Below are positions 1 through 12,000 of a stretch of DNA of 64,000 bases, one piece after another. Every line of letters starts with the position of its first letter. Position 1 is the stretch's first letter. The notes beneath the pieces are model-generated. The model was not told where the DNA came from, did not search any database, and saw nothing but the letters and a program-made list of their open reading frames with translations. The DNA is from Neelides folsomi (Eukaryota > Arthropoda > Collembola > Neelipleona > Neelidae): the NCBI GenBank assembly GCA_034687125.1, contig JAQGBZ010000292.1, positions 17,316 through 81,315 on the forward strand. Direction: 5' to 3'. Made by a program: the position numbers and the translations under genes.

Positions 1-1231
1 GTCTTCCTTCATTTTAAAATGAAGTAGCAAAGGGTGCTTCAACTAAACAAATCATTAGATCAAAAATCATCATCTTTATCAATTATTATAAAACAAGATA
101 AAAATCCTTTAGATTCAAATTCTTCTTAATTTTGTGAAATGTTTATCCTGGAATTTAGACTAGGAGACAGACATAATTATTCATCAAAAATAAAATCCAA
201 AATTGATTACGACAAAGTATTGATATAAGTATAGTAGGTATTATTGTATTCAGTATGTTAAAGCTGAAAAAAACTGCTAATTAATGAATTGATGAGGAGT
301 TCATTTGTGTAAATTCAAGGTTGGCAATAAGAGAGATATTCATCAGTGATTTGAAAGAGATGATTTTGAGATTGGAGCCTTTGAACTGAATTTGAACTGA
401 TGAGAGGAGTTTTGTATTTGTTATTCCTTTTGTGTCTTCGACTGATTAATTGACTTTCCCCACGGAGGTATAGTTTAGTTGTAGTAGAGCTGTTAGGGAC
501 TCTAATGTAAAAAGAGGACAGACAGGTCAGGAGACCTCGCAAAGGAACTCTGCAAAACATTAATTGCAGGGATGTCAATCAGAACAACCGAGCCCGTCAA
601 TTATTCGACGGGCCAACGGGGCTCTTTGATCTGCCTCTCTTAATCATTGTTATCAACTCTCGTGGTCCGACTCTCAGCATCTTCGATCAAACGAAGAATA
701 TTATCAACATTCTTTTATAAATCGTGATTTAATTCAAAAATCGGCCTTTTTCTTTACATTTATCTGACTTTTCTTCTCAAACATCAATGATTAATGCTAC
801 CTATACTCTATTAATTTATGTACACAAGTTATGTAAGTTACATAAATGCACAACTAGTTAATATTACCATATTTGTATATGGCACAATATATCATCAAAT
901 ATGAGAAAAAATAAAGAAAATTCGACAACTTTAAAAATTATATTTTCATCATGCTGTTTTTTTCATGTATAATTTAAATAAGTTTGAAAAAGTGGAAAAA
1001 ATAAAAGATGTATAGATACCAACTATGATCCAGACCAGGACTATAAATATTTATTGTCGGTGTTAAAGAGGCTCTTGAATTTTGTATATGATGAATGTGC
1101 TTAAGTTTATTGTCCGTTCATTTGTGAGAGAGCTGTTGAAAGTGTCTAAATAAAAGTGGATAATTCCCTTCCATGAGTCTCTTCAATTGATCAACATGCA
1201 AATGAATTAACTCTTCGCTTCACACGGAAGA
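1..1231. other. Non-coding DNA, left edge
   Basis: AT-rich, with a slightly GC-richer patch near 540-680. I see no exon, RNA gene or repeat I can support. Confidence 0.5.
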
Positions 1232-1238
1232 GTATAAA
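1232..1238 (+). promoter_or_regulatory. TATA box before the microprotein candidate
   Basis: TATAAAA, predicting transcription start near 1260-1265 and a short leader of about 40 bases to the ATG at 1306. In AT-rich DNA the match alone is weak. Confidence 0.3.
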
Positions 1239-1305
1239 ATATTCAAAGAGGATTCTTCTGTACAATCACCACGGGCTCTCCCGCAACTCGTGTAGTTCAT
1301 TTAAT

Positions 1306-1467
1306 ATGGAATTCATAGTTTGCTTTGTGGTGGCCGCCGTTGTCGTCGTGCCATGGCTCCTTTACTTCATCCACACCTCGCTCCGCACGAACGATGGCCC
1401 TCAACCACTCATCATTCCCATACTCAGAAATAAAAGGACAAGGAGGAACAAACAGGGAAATTGTTAA
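1306..1467 (+). CDS. Candidate 53-residue single-pass membrane microprotein
   Basis: MEFIVCFVVAAVVVVPWLLY starts a strongly hydrophobic segment to about residue 22. A linker and a basic C-terminus (RNKRTRRNKQ) then end at TAA. The Val run uses several codons and the frame is GC-richer than its flanks, both coding-like signs. A TATAAAA lies 74 bases before the ATG, at a workable distance. I do not recognise a family. It could be a microprotein, the first exon of a membrane protein (I see no good donor before the stop), or chance. Confidence 0.35.
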   Translation: MEFIVCFVVAAVVVVPWLLYFIHTSLRTNDGPQPLIIPILRNKRTRRNKQGNC

Positions 1468-1857
1468 ACTCCCTCCTTCTCATTACATTTTCATTACACG
1501 CCGATGGTCACAACATCGTTGGTTCCATTATCCTATCAATTCCTCGCATTGACAGAATTCTTCTTACAAAGCTTCTTAATTTAAGTTAATTCACAAATTA
1601 AATTCTATTAAATTATTTGCTCTCATTAAACTATGTAGTACACTAATACTACAAATAATACGGTACTTACCATATTTGTATTGTCGGGAAATATTAGAGT
1701 TTAAAGCGTTGAAGAGTATTTAATAACATACAGGGTGAAAAGAGAGAAAAACGCTGGTGGTCTTAATGTTAATTAATATGCATAATCTTCATAGCGGGAT
1801 TATGTTTATTGTGTATAATTCTATCAGAGACACAAATTTATTCATTAATTTGTCAAA

Positions 1858-1989
1858 ATGGGGCGTAAAAAGATTGATCCAAAAGTGGAAGGGATGGTAG
1901 TGGATTTTCACAAATCTCCTTATAGTCAGAGAGAGATTGTGGAGATTTTGAAAGCGTTTTTTTTTCTCTTTCCACCCTCAGCATTGTAA
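1858..1989 (+). pseudogene. Tc1/mariner-like transposase N-terminal remnant (possible)
   Basis: A 43-codon frame beginning MGRKKIDPKVEGMVVDFHKS, then PYSQREIVEILK. The V-x-G-x-V-x-x-H-K-x-x-x-S-x-R-E-I pattern resembles the first helix-turn-helix of Tc1-type transposases. The frame then runs into a T-rich stretch and stops. No catalytic DDE part and no terminal repeats were found nearby, so at most it is a fragment. It could also be an orphan exon. Confidence 0.3.
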
Positions 1990-4900
1990 AATTAACGAAA
2001 TGTAAGACATCATTAAAATTAATAAATAATGACTCCAATGTAATTTTAGCACAAAGACTCATTTTTCAGTCCTTGAGCCAACAATGTGTAATTGTGAATA
2101 ATGTGTTGAATGAATGTAAAATGGGGGATATTAAAGTAGACTCATAGGATGAGTTGTGAATAAAAAGAGGGTGCGAGGGCGCATTGGTGGTGTTGCAAAA
2201 GGAATGGCGTTCCTCGATTGGCTTGGAGAATAAAAAGGGCTCGTAATTGGAGTCGACCCATAATGATAGAGATGGCTATCAACCTAACAATAGACGAACC
2301 GAGAAGAAACTGAAACGGCGGAAATCCGTCTCCATTCTCTCCACAACTCACAATGGAAGTCCATATGGACATTACAAACATTTGAGCACTTGAAGCCATA
2401 TGGGTGATATGGAGCTACCGGTGATATGGAGGTAGTATATGCCCACGTTTTAAATCTCCTCTTTCACATTTTTTATCTAACGCGTATCGCTCTAAAAGCA
2501 TCATAAAACTTTGACGAGCCTTCGACTAACTACACATAAAAAGTGTCCAATCTCCCCATCTCATCTCCATTAAGCTTAAGCGACAATTTTGTAGAGTGCA
2601 ATTATTATTAAAGCTTTCCTCGACTATCGTGCCCCATCGTCCAACACACTCTCATTTATTCTCAAATAGGCCTTCATCCATCACACAATTAATTTAGATT
2701 TTTATTTAAATTCAAAAAGCAAACAAACTAACGCTAAATATTTAATGCCCAAGGAGAACTTTCTTTCTAAATGTTCAACTTGCCACCCAAGAGATTTCTT
2801 TTTAAATTAATTATTTTTGGTTTCATAATCTATAAAACTTTATACTTTATAAAACTACTTGGTATGTAATGAACCATATTCACCATGAACCATGATGAAT
2901 TAATTATTGAAATGATGTTAGTGTAAATAGTGTTTGCATAATTATGTATTAGTTTGTTGATTCAAATAGATTAAAACATTTAAATAATTAAGGTATAAGT
3001 TAAATATGACGATCATGTTGAACAATGATTAAAAAATTCATAACCCGATTGCACATTATTACAATGCTCAATTACCGGCCATGGGAAAAGAATCTTAATT
3101 TTCTCTCATGTCAATTTTGCATTTCATTTGGCTAAGCACTATTAAGCTGTTCATTAAGGTTGATAATGTTCAAAGTAATGATTAAAGGAATATGAGATTA
3201 ATAGAGAAACGGAATCATTTTGAAATTATAAGTACAGATATTTATCCAAGTGCTTATACCAATATTATTGTAAGTAACGTATGAGAAGCATGTGTATCGG
3301 TAGCTATGATAAATAAATTAAAGCTCTTGAATGTTCTGCTGCTCTCATTGTCAGTGATTGTTCAAGAGTAATGAATACTTAACTTTATGTTATGGTTTAT
3401 TGGAATCTTACATTATATGTTATGTCATTTCCATATTATACGAGTACTCGTACATTTGGAAGGTCTTGTTTCAACCGACACACAATATTGTTCACATTAT
3501 TTATTCTCAAGTTTCATGAGACTCATCGATAAATTGCTTGTATTAAGTTGCAACAAATGAAGGAATGAGGAAATGACATTGCAAAGATCAGTTAACTATC
3601 TTTAGTTTTCGGCTCTCATGATTCTGTATTTTAATCAGCGGCTTTGGAATTGTTTCAATGGAACTTACGATAAGAATTTCATACACTTAATTAATTTAAA
3701 TTAATTACTTAAGTTTATACATAACTAAAAGGATAAAGATTACTATACTTTATCGTGTTTTGCAATAGTTTTATCTTTTAACTTAAATAGAGGTATAAAG
3801 TATAATTATGAAGATTTAGAAGTTATTTTTGTTGAGAATATTTCATTCATATTTAAGAAGTATGGGTCAATACACTGTATCAGTTCTATCAGTCTATTAG
3901 CTCAAAATCTTAATTAGTGAGACATTGAGAAACGTTCCGAGCTTTATCTTTAATATTTCAAAATTCTACAAGGCAAGTTAATTAAGCCAGATTGAAGTTA
4001 AGGAAAATGTTAATGGGATAAGTTTTGAGCTAATGAACACAACTCTTCAAATCATTTAAGACAGTTTAGATCATTTCTGACTAAATTGCTACGTTTCATC
4101 TCACCACTAACATTTGTCTTTAAGACCACACATCCAAAGTCATCAATCATAAAATTTCTCATTTTTTAAAGGGAAATTTATATTATGAAGAATGCTCTGC
4201 ACTCCAACACTGTTTTAATTTTTCATTTAGTTTCAAGTTAAAACTTTATTTGTTTAATTTAAAGTTTAGTTTTTATAATAGACTTGTCATTAATCTTTGT
4301 ATGTACTTTTACAATATATTGTTATTTAAGTGCAGGTAGAGTATTAATGGTAAGTATACTACCTATACATATATAATTTGAGTTTTTAATCATCAAGTCA
4401 TATTTAGAATCTTAAGCATATTATGTAAAATACAGTTTTATGATCGATAACCGTAAAAAACGAAATTGAGATCCGAGTTTTCGATTGACGGTTTGTTAAC
4501 AATTTGAAAAAATAAGAACATTGAAAACGGGGTATAAAAACTTGTTGAAAAAGCCTTAAGGCCTCTACTCGCATGTTGATCCTTCTTTCAATAATAATAT
4601 CTCTGTAATTTAGAGCGGATATCTGAGAGATGGATCTTGGAAAAGAAATATTTTGAAGGTTTGGGAGTTTAAGAAAAGAGATGATCTTATTACAAAAGTA
4701 TGTATAAGAGGTTATTATCCTCCTTAGGATGATTCGGAGACGAGGAGGCGAGACTTGTGAGAAATTATCTCAACTCTCTGATCCACTTCAATTAGAGATA
4801 TTTATCCAGGCCATCGGACACGAAACCTGAGTGGTGAAATTTGGACATGAGTTAAAATTACTAGTTGATTGGACGACTCCTCCGGCCGAGTCCCTTGAAA

Positions 4901-7900
4901 CTTCTTTATGTAATTTCTCCTGCCCTTCAGTCTTGAAGTCTTGTGTGTATGTTTTCGACTTTTTCTCCTCCTTAAATCTACATATGTTTAATAGAATAAT
5001 TAGGCACACTGTGGGCACTTCATTTCTCAAGATTATTTTTTATGTTGAGGAATTATTTAAGCATTGAATTGGGCTATCTTAACTGGATATTTCATCAAGT
5101 TTACCTTCTTACAATTAAGCTTAATTTTCTTCATCAATTTGTGTGAATTTTTATTGTATTGACATGATGTATGTTAAAGTTGGATTCAACGTATGTACAA
5201 TGTGAAATAATTGAAGTCTATGAAATAGTTTCTAACATTATTTGTACTCATTATTTTCTTATTATTTCCCATTGCAAGGTCCAATTTCTCCAATTGGGAT
5301 CTAAGGGGTCGATAGTTATATGAGTAGATTGGTTGTTCGAATGCTTTAGACATTTTAAATGATGAGAAAGAGGCTGGGAGTAATTTCTATAATTTTATGT
5401 AGTCGGAGTAATCATAAGTTAATGTGGGTACCAATTGTAAAGTGTAATTTTCCACTGGGAATCGCATGTCTCTCTCTCGACCAAACATAGTATTTGACCA
5501 TATATGCCCCTCTCAGGAGACCTCGATTCCCTCCCATCAAATCCAATTATTTTCATCTCTGCCTCCCTTCTCCACTTGAGACAATTGAGTTGGATTGAAG
5601 CCTTTCTTCATCTTTCAATTCCTTCAACAAATCTATCTGACAAAGAGGAAAACCATATGCAATAATTATATAAACATCTCAATTATTTTTATCAATCCCT
5701 TAATTTATTAGATTATTCCCTTTCATTTTACATCGTTTGTTTTCTATTAATGTTCTATAAATATTCTACAGGTATCTGTATATCATTTGAATAACAAAAT
5801 GGTCAATATTTATACCTGTACATTGTTGAGTATTTATTTTAAACGTTATGTAGGATATAATAGCTAAAAGTATTTTTTAATAAACGAGAGAGTTTAATTT
5901 TAAACAAATTGTTTTAATAATTCAAGTTAAAAGGAAATAAATAATTAAGAATGATAGATGATGGAGAAAGGATGGTTAAAGGGTCATTCATTGAATGGGC
6001 CGGATGAGTGTTCATCTCCCGACCGAGTTGTCACGGGTCATTAACGTAAGGTTGTGGTTCCGACTTCCTACGGTGTCCCTCGGCCAAAATTTACGAGACT
6101 CCTCTAAGTGCCCTCATATATTTTCCCCCTGCCCCCATAAATATCTCTAAGTACTTGTCCTCACGTGGTTCGGAATTAAAAGTTACACTCTTGATAGGAT
6201 CTCGGATAAACTCCAAACTCTTTTCCTCAAAACCCACCGTCCAAATGAACCCAAAAGACAGAGTTTTTCTCCTCGGCCCAAGAAAGGGAATTTCATTTGT
6301 TCATCATTGATGTGACTCTTGTGAGACTGTGGAACCTCTTAATTTTCACAGTCGGCTTCTGTTCCTTCACCTGGGAGAGAAATGAAATGGGGATTTGTGT
6401 GAGGAAGGGCCAAGGGACACAATTGTGTCTTAATTTTTTATCTCTCCGCTTCCCGACCTCGGCCAACTCGGCCCAAACGAAATAAGATAACACTCAAACC
6501 AGATTCCTCTCTTTTCATACATTCTATCCAAGTGTACAATTAAGCGATTGTATTATGATTAAACCCTTTCTTATTATGATGTGAGTTTCATAAAGAAATG
6601 CTAATAATATAAATTGTCATATTTTATATTATAAATGGTTTATTCATTTTTAAAGTAAGTATATTTAATATATTCATGTATATTTTATAGGTATGATGTA
6701 TGTACATTATATATGAAATTTAATTGTATGGGTTATAATCTTATAAATGGTTGATAAATACAATGAGGTTTAAGTTAAGAAATCAGAAGCTCATTAAGAA
6801 CAAGGATTGGAGTTATTACTCTGATGAAAACATTCTTCATTTTCTTCTTTTTGAGTCAAAGGAGTAAAATGGGGAGAAAGATGGAATCTCGTTTTACATT
6901 CTTCACACTTTCCACCTTTCATAGCTTCCTTTTGGGAAATAATGAGCAAAGTTCATAAAACTAGTAATGAAGTTGATTAAAGCTCATCATTAATTATTAA
7001 AACTTCCTTTATTACTTTTAATTCAATGTTCTGATTTCTTCAAGACCACCCCGACTCACTCATCAATTTCTATCTCTTAATTATATCAGCCTCATAAAAG
7101 CTATGCATCAAATAATGCATAAATAATGACAATAATGAGAATGAGATTAAAGAAAAACTTCATATTTTGAGTTGTTTACTTTATTTTAAAAATATGGTTT
7201 AGAATGGGGATAAAGAGTTCTTCATCATTCAAGCAATTCAAGCGTAATTGTAATTGTCCGGAGAAGTTTAAGTTGGGAAGGATTGAAGCAATTTTGAGTT
7301 CAAAAAGGAATTTTGAAAGGATGAATGAAAGGGCGAGTTTTGGGTAAAGGAAGTTACCTCAATTCCCACAGAAGGAGACTTTAAACAATTAACGCGGTTT
7401 GTATCCCGAGTAATTAAGGGATCCCTTTCATGGGATAATCATCGGCAAAGGTTCCTTATGCCGGAGTAGCCGGAGACAATTTTCCTCCGTCCATTCCCCA
7501 TTTATCTCTCGGATCTACGAGCTATAAATTTGAGGGGAAAAGTGGAAAGAAGAACCGGAAGTATTTATCTGGGGTCCTTCCTGACCTTTCTCTGTTCCCA
7601 ACTCGGCGGATGACCCCTTCATCCCTTAATGGGCCTTCCGAAGTCGTGTTCCTCTTCTAAATGAACCCGAGTTGATTGCTCGGCGGCTCCAGGATTCCCT
7701 TTCTAACCATTCTGTATCAACGTCTCCCATCACTCCAAAGGGTCCCAATACTTCTAATGGCCCAATAAGACAATGTTAAATGTCAAACACAATGTAATGA
7801 ATACGACTCTTTCAAATCCTTAATTGAAACCTCAATTGAATCTGATGATGCAAAATCAGATTCAGTCCCACGAAATAAAGTACAAAGATGTTTAAGCTTA

Positions 7901-8892
7901 GAAATACATTATTAATATTTAATACTTATACCCCATAGCATCAGTATTTATGTTAAATAGTGAAAACAATACTTTTAATAAAGGTTGAATCTATTGACAA
8001 ATGGATTTTCGGTTTATGAGAGATTCTGTAGATTTTTCCATATGACTTATATCTAGATTAAAAAGCATATGATAAGGAGTTTAAGGAGCGAAAGGTGAGA
8101 ATTGAGTTTATGGTAATGGTAATGTGCGGGTGAGTTTGTTTGTCCCAGCTGTAAAGAGAAAACCCGGGCGTTTTGTTTTGACCAGATGAGTCTGCTCCGG
8201 AGCCATTGGAAAGGGGTGGAGTTTTTCTCCTCCAAGGGCGGATTCTCCATCCACGAATTGAGGGAGAGGAGGCGGACTTATGGGGCGGGAGTTGGCTCAC
8301 CTTCTACGAACGAACTCTTCGACCTCACCTCAATCCCACACCTCACAGTCCACTTTGGACGGCCGGCTAGGAAACAACTTCCACCGCATTTATTTAATCC
8401 GCTCATTCTCCCTCTTTGACCTCCCTGCCATTCTACAACTTCGCCCCATTAAGTCAACACAAGTCCAAGGTGGAAATTGCTAATTGGAACTCTTTTTCTT
8501 AATTCACACATTTATCAATCTTCATTGAACAAAGAATCTTTATTGAACTTTCAAGTCATTAAAGATTTACTTGGATTGAACCAATTTGGTCCAATTGTTA
8601 AGATATTTCATTTTGAGAATTCTTCAATTTATAGTTGATAAACCTATACCCGGAAAAATTTAATCTAATAAAAAACTTGGAAATTTCTATATTAGCATTA
8701 ATGTATTAAAAAGTGAATAGGATTTCTGAAAAACATTGACATTAGCCAAATAGGAATTTTAAAATAGTTTTTAAAACAATTAAACTGTGGTTGGTCATTC
8801 AAACAATTTTATCGTTAATTAAGTGATGTGAATCGACTTGTCCAAAATGGGCCTCATTTAAAGAAAAGATCTTGAGATCGAGTTAGTCCACA
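1990..8892. other. Non-coding DNA upstream of AHR
   Basis: Mostly AT-rich with GC-richer patches around 6000-6480, 7430-7740 and 8150-8480. Open frames there are short and mirrored on both strands, with no family match. The last patch, about 500 bases before the AHR start, may be promoter-proximal. The palindrome at 3439 is the only distinct structure seen. Confidence 0.5.
3439..3452. repeat. 14-bp perfect palindrome TACGAGTACTCGTA
   Basis: Perfect dyad in non-coding DNA upstream of AHR. The same core recurs as a longer palindrome at 52066-52085. Confidence 0.85.
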
Positions 8893-8900
8893 TATATTAA
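8893..8900 (+). promoter_or_regulatory. TATA-like sequence before AHR
   Basis: TATATTAA lies 61 bases before the first AHR ATG and would place a start site near 8920-8930. This is weak evidence in AT-rich DNA; the true promoter may lie further upstream if a noncoding exon exists. Confidence 0.2.
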
Positions 8901-8960
8901 AGAAGAGCCGGTTTGTTGTTCGGAACTTCATTTCATCTTGAGAATCTCGGAGATCGGCAA

Positions 8961-9043
8961 ATGCTTGCTCACTCCGTGTCCAGTAACATGAATCAGCTCG
9001 GGACGGTGTACGCGACGAAGCGACGGAGACGGAATGGCAAAAG
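8961..9043 (+). CDS. ss: AHR coding exon 1 (N-terminus, NLS)
   Basis: Encodes residues 1-27 plus two bases of Ser28, ending in [13 protein letters not shown]-like sequence (actual [14 protein letters not shown]) diagnostic of AHR. The donor is AG|GTGAGC. The frame stays open upstream to a TAA at 8898, so Met1 at 8961 and Met10 at 8988 are both possible. Met10 fits the family N-terminus better. Confidence 0.88.
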
Positions 9044-12000
9044 GTGAGCCTTTGATAAGATTTAAATTAACGAGCTTCTGTCTCACTTAATGAGTTTTCA
9101 TCGTCCTTCCAAGATCACAGTCGACATCTCCCCTATAAGAACATTTGTACTTTAACTCTTTTACTTTAGCTACACTTTTACTTAATGTTAGTTTTAGACC
9201 CAGAACGATAATCCATTATTACATTACGCCACTACATCCTTTTTAAAGAGTTAAAAACTTGTAAAGGTTGTTCGAACAACAACGAGGGACCATGTTCAAA
9301 GTTGTTTTTCTCCATGTAAGAATAGGATCATAATTTATGTAAATGTACCACTGCGGAGGGTTGAAGAGGACAGAAAACCCTCGTGACAATAAAAGATCCT
9401 TCCTATGATCCTTCCATAGACCCGTCCTCGGAATTGCATATAAACGTGTCCGCAGTGAGGCCGGAGTAGGTAGTTTGCTCCTTGTCTGATAATAATTTGT
9501 CAACGGCTTCCACAATTCCATCCAAGTCGTCGAGGTTCTTCTACAAGAGTTACGGCGACCATCCGGAACTCGCCCAAGGAATTCCAGACGAGGAGCAATA
9601 AAAATATCTTTAGACTGAATTCAACTCCTTGTCCCATCCTTCCCTTTCATCTTCGCCTCCCTTCTTTCATATTGTGGTTGGGATCTGGAGGTGGAGAAGA
9701 ATCTCTGCTCGATTATCGCCCTTCCATCTCACAGAGTCTTCGATGGGGTCTATCAAATTTATTCAACCCGTTTATCTCAAATCTTTGCCAAATTATCATC
9801 CAAGGAAAAACTTGTAAATTTTCTTCCCATTCGACACAATTTTTTCAATTTGGAAATTTATGAGGCGGTGAATTATAATGCAAAGGTCTATAGCTGGGTT
9901 GTTTAAATTCCACTATGTAAAATTCATAAAAGGTCAGAGTCCTCATTTGCCGTCGCATTTATTCATTTTACAATTTCATATTAAAATTAATAAATTTTTT
10001 TGACACGAACTTCTAATTGATGAATTCAATAAATGGTTAATTAAATACAAGTACTGATACATTTGAAAGAGAGGAATAAATTGAGTAATAATCAACAGTT
10101 AAAATAAAATTACAATTTCATTCAAGGCGATATAAATCTTGCAATTTGCACTAAAAAATGTATACTAAAATTGATAAAAATGAAACTCGCAAACACTTAT
10201 GGTAAATATAATAACTATATACCATATTGTAAATCAGGATTGTGTGGATGTGTGAGAAATCGGTCTTTGGTGCAGTTCGCGTGGATCTCACGTTACTAAC
10301 TAATTTCAATGTGTACGTCCTAATAGTAATGCACATCTCACGTGCGGATTCAAATTTAACTTTTTGAGATTTCTCCATCACCTTGTTGATTTGAGGGGAA
10401 CCTATGAATTAACACGTTAATCTTAATTTCAAAAACGGTCGACGTCCGTTGTGTGCGTTGAGGAGAAGAGGAATTGGAGGGTCTTGTTGTTGCATCTAGC
10501 TGCTGCACTTTGGAATCCTCATTGAACTCTTGAGGTGACTCTCTGATGAGAATTGAACACGGAAAGGAGGAAACACGCATTATTTGCGTGTCGACGTGTG
10601 CTATTTTCAGTTTCAACTGTTACTCATACCAAAGGGCCATCTCATCACCAGACTCATCACACACTTGACCTTCCAAGGCCAATTGGCAATTTTTTAAACC
10701 TCCAACTTACCCACATTTGAACCCAAAATAATATTTAGCTACAATGAATAAATGGAATTTTTATTAAATAATGGTTGGCAATATTTGAGTTCTGAATATT
10801 ATTCAAATATGTTGCTTATGCTGGAAATAATTTTGTAGTTGAGAGGTTGGGACGTTGGAAGCTATTTACATTCAATGGAAGTAATGTTAAATTGAGGAAT
10901 TGATAAGGAATTGTAATCTGGAATTTAATTGCACGGATATAAATATTCATAGTTAATTGGTCTTCCTAATTGGGTTGGGTCTCATTATGTGTTACCAATT
11001 GGAGCATCTCGATTCCCGTATTTGCGCAAGAGAGAATCAATTACATCTCATCCCATATACATCCATGTCCGTGTGGGAGGTTGAAGGTTCGAGGTAGGAA
11101 ATTGGAAATGGAGAAATAGAAATCCAAATTGACGTCTCTAATGGAAAATGTCACATTGAGAGATAGAAGGAACTGAAAAAGGATTAGGGGCTGAGGTGGT
11201 TTATGGGAATCCAACCTCTAACTACGGATGTCAAGTTCGTTAGCCCGAGGAAAACAAATAATTAATGGGAAATGATTGAGAAAGCTGTCATGATCGGAGT
11301 TTTTTCGGACAGGGCGGGCGGATTGGAGAATGTTTGAGAAGGAGTGGCAAAGCTCGTAAATTCACGCTCGCATTCACATTACGTACGCTATGAGTATGCC
11401 CCTAAATACATTCATAATAAATAATAACACTGCTTTTTTAACCATCACATTTTTTCAATATTTCCAAAATATTCTATCATTTAATAATAATTAAGTTAAC
11501 TTAATTAATACTCATACAATCTTATACTATTAGTGCAGTTCTTTTTTAAATCGGCAATCGCATAATAAAGCAAGACATGAACTTATCTAATAAATAAATA
11601 AACATTATCGATAATTATTAGCTAATAAATAAAATAAACATTCGACCATTATTTTCCTCGTAACTTGTCCCAAATGGCCAATAAATTAATGTGGAGTTTG
11701 AGGAGCGGAATTGAGTATATAAAAATATTAAGAATAATAACAAAGGAATGAAGATTGAATATATAAATAGAGAACCTTTAGAATGACATATGTGGGTTGT
11801 AAGATGTAAATTGTTGTGAGATAGTTCTGGAAAAATCTCCTTTGCCCGTCTGTTTGTGTAAATTGGAATGACTTCATGATCTCTGCGGAGCATGTGAAGT
11901 TGTGTGTAAGTCATATGGCAAATGCACGGCCGGCTTCATTGCATGAAAATCCCATAAACTCCGAGGAACCCCAAGAGTCGTTTATGATGAAGTTGTCTGA

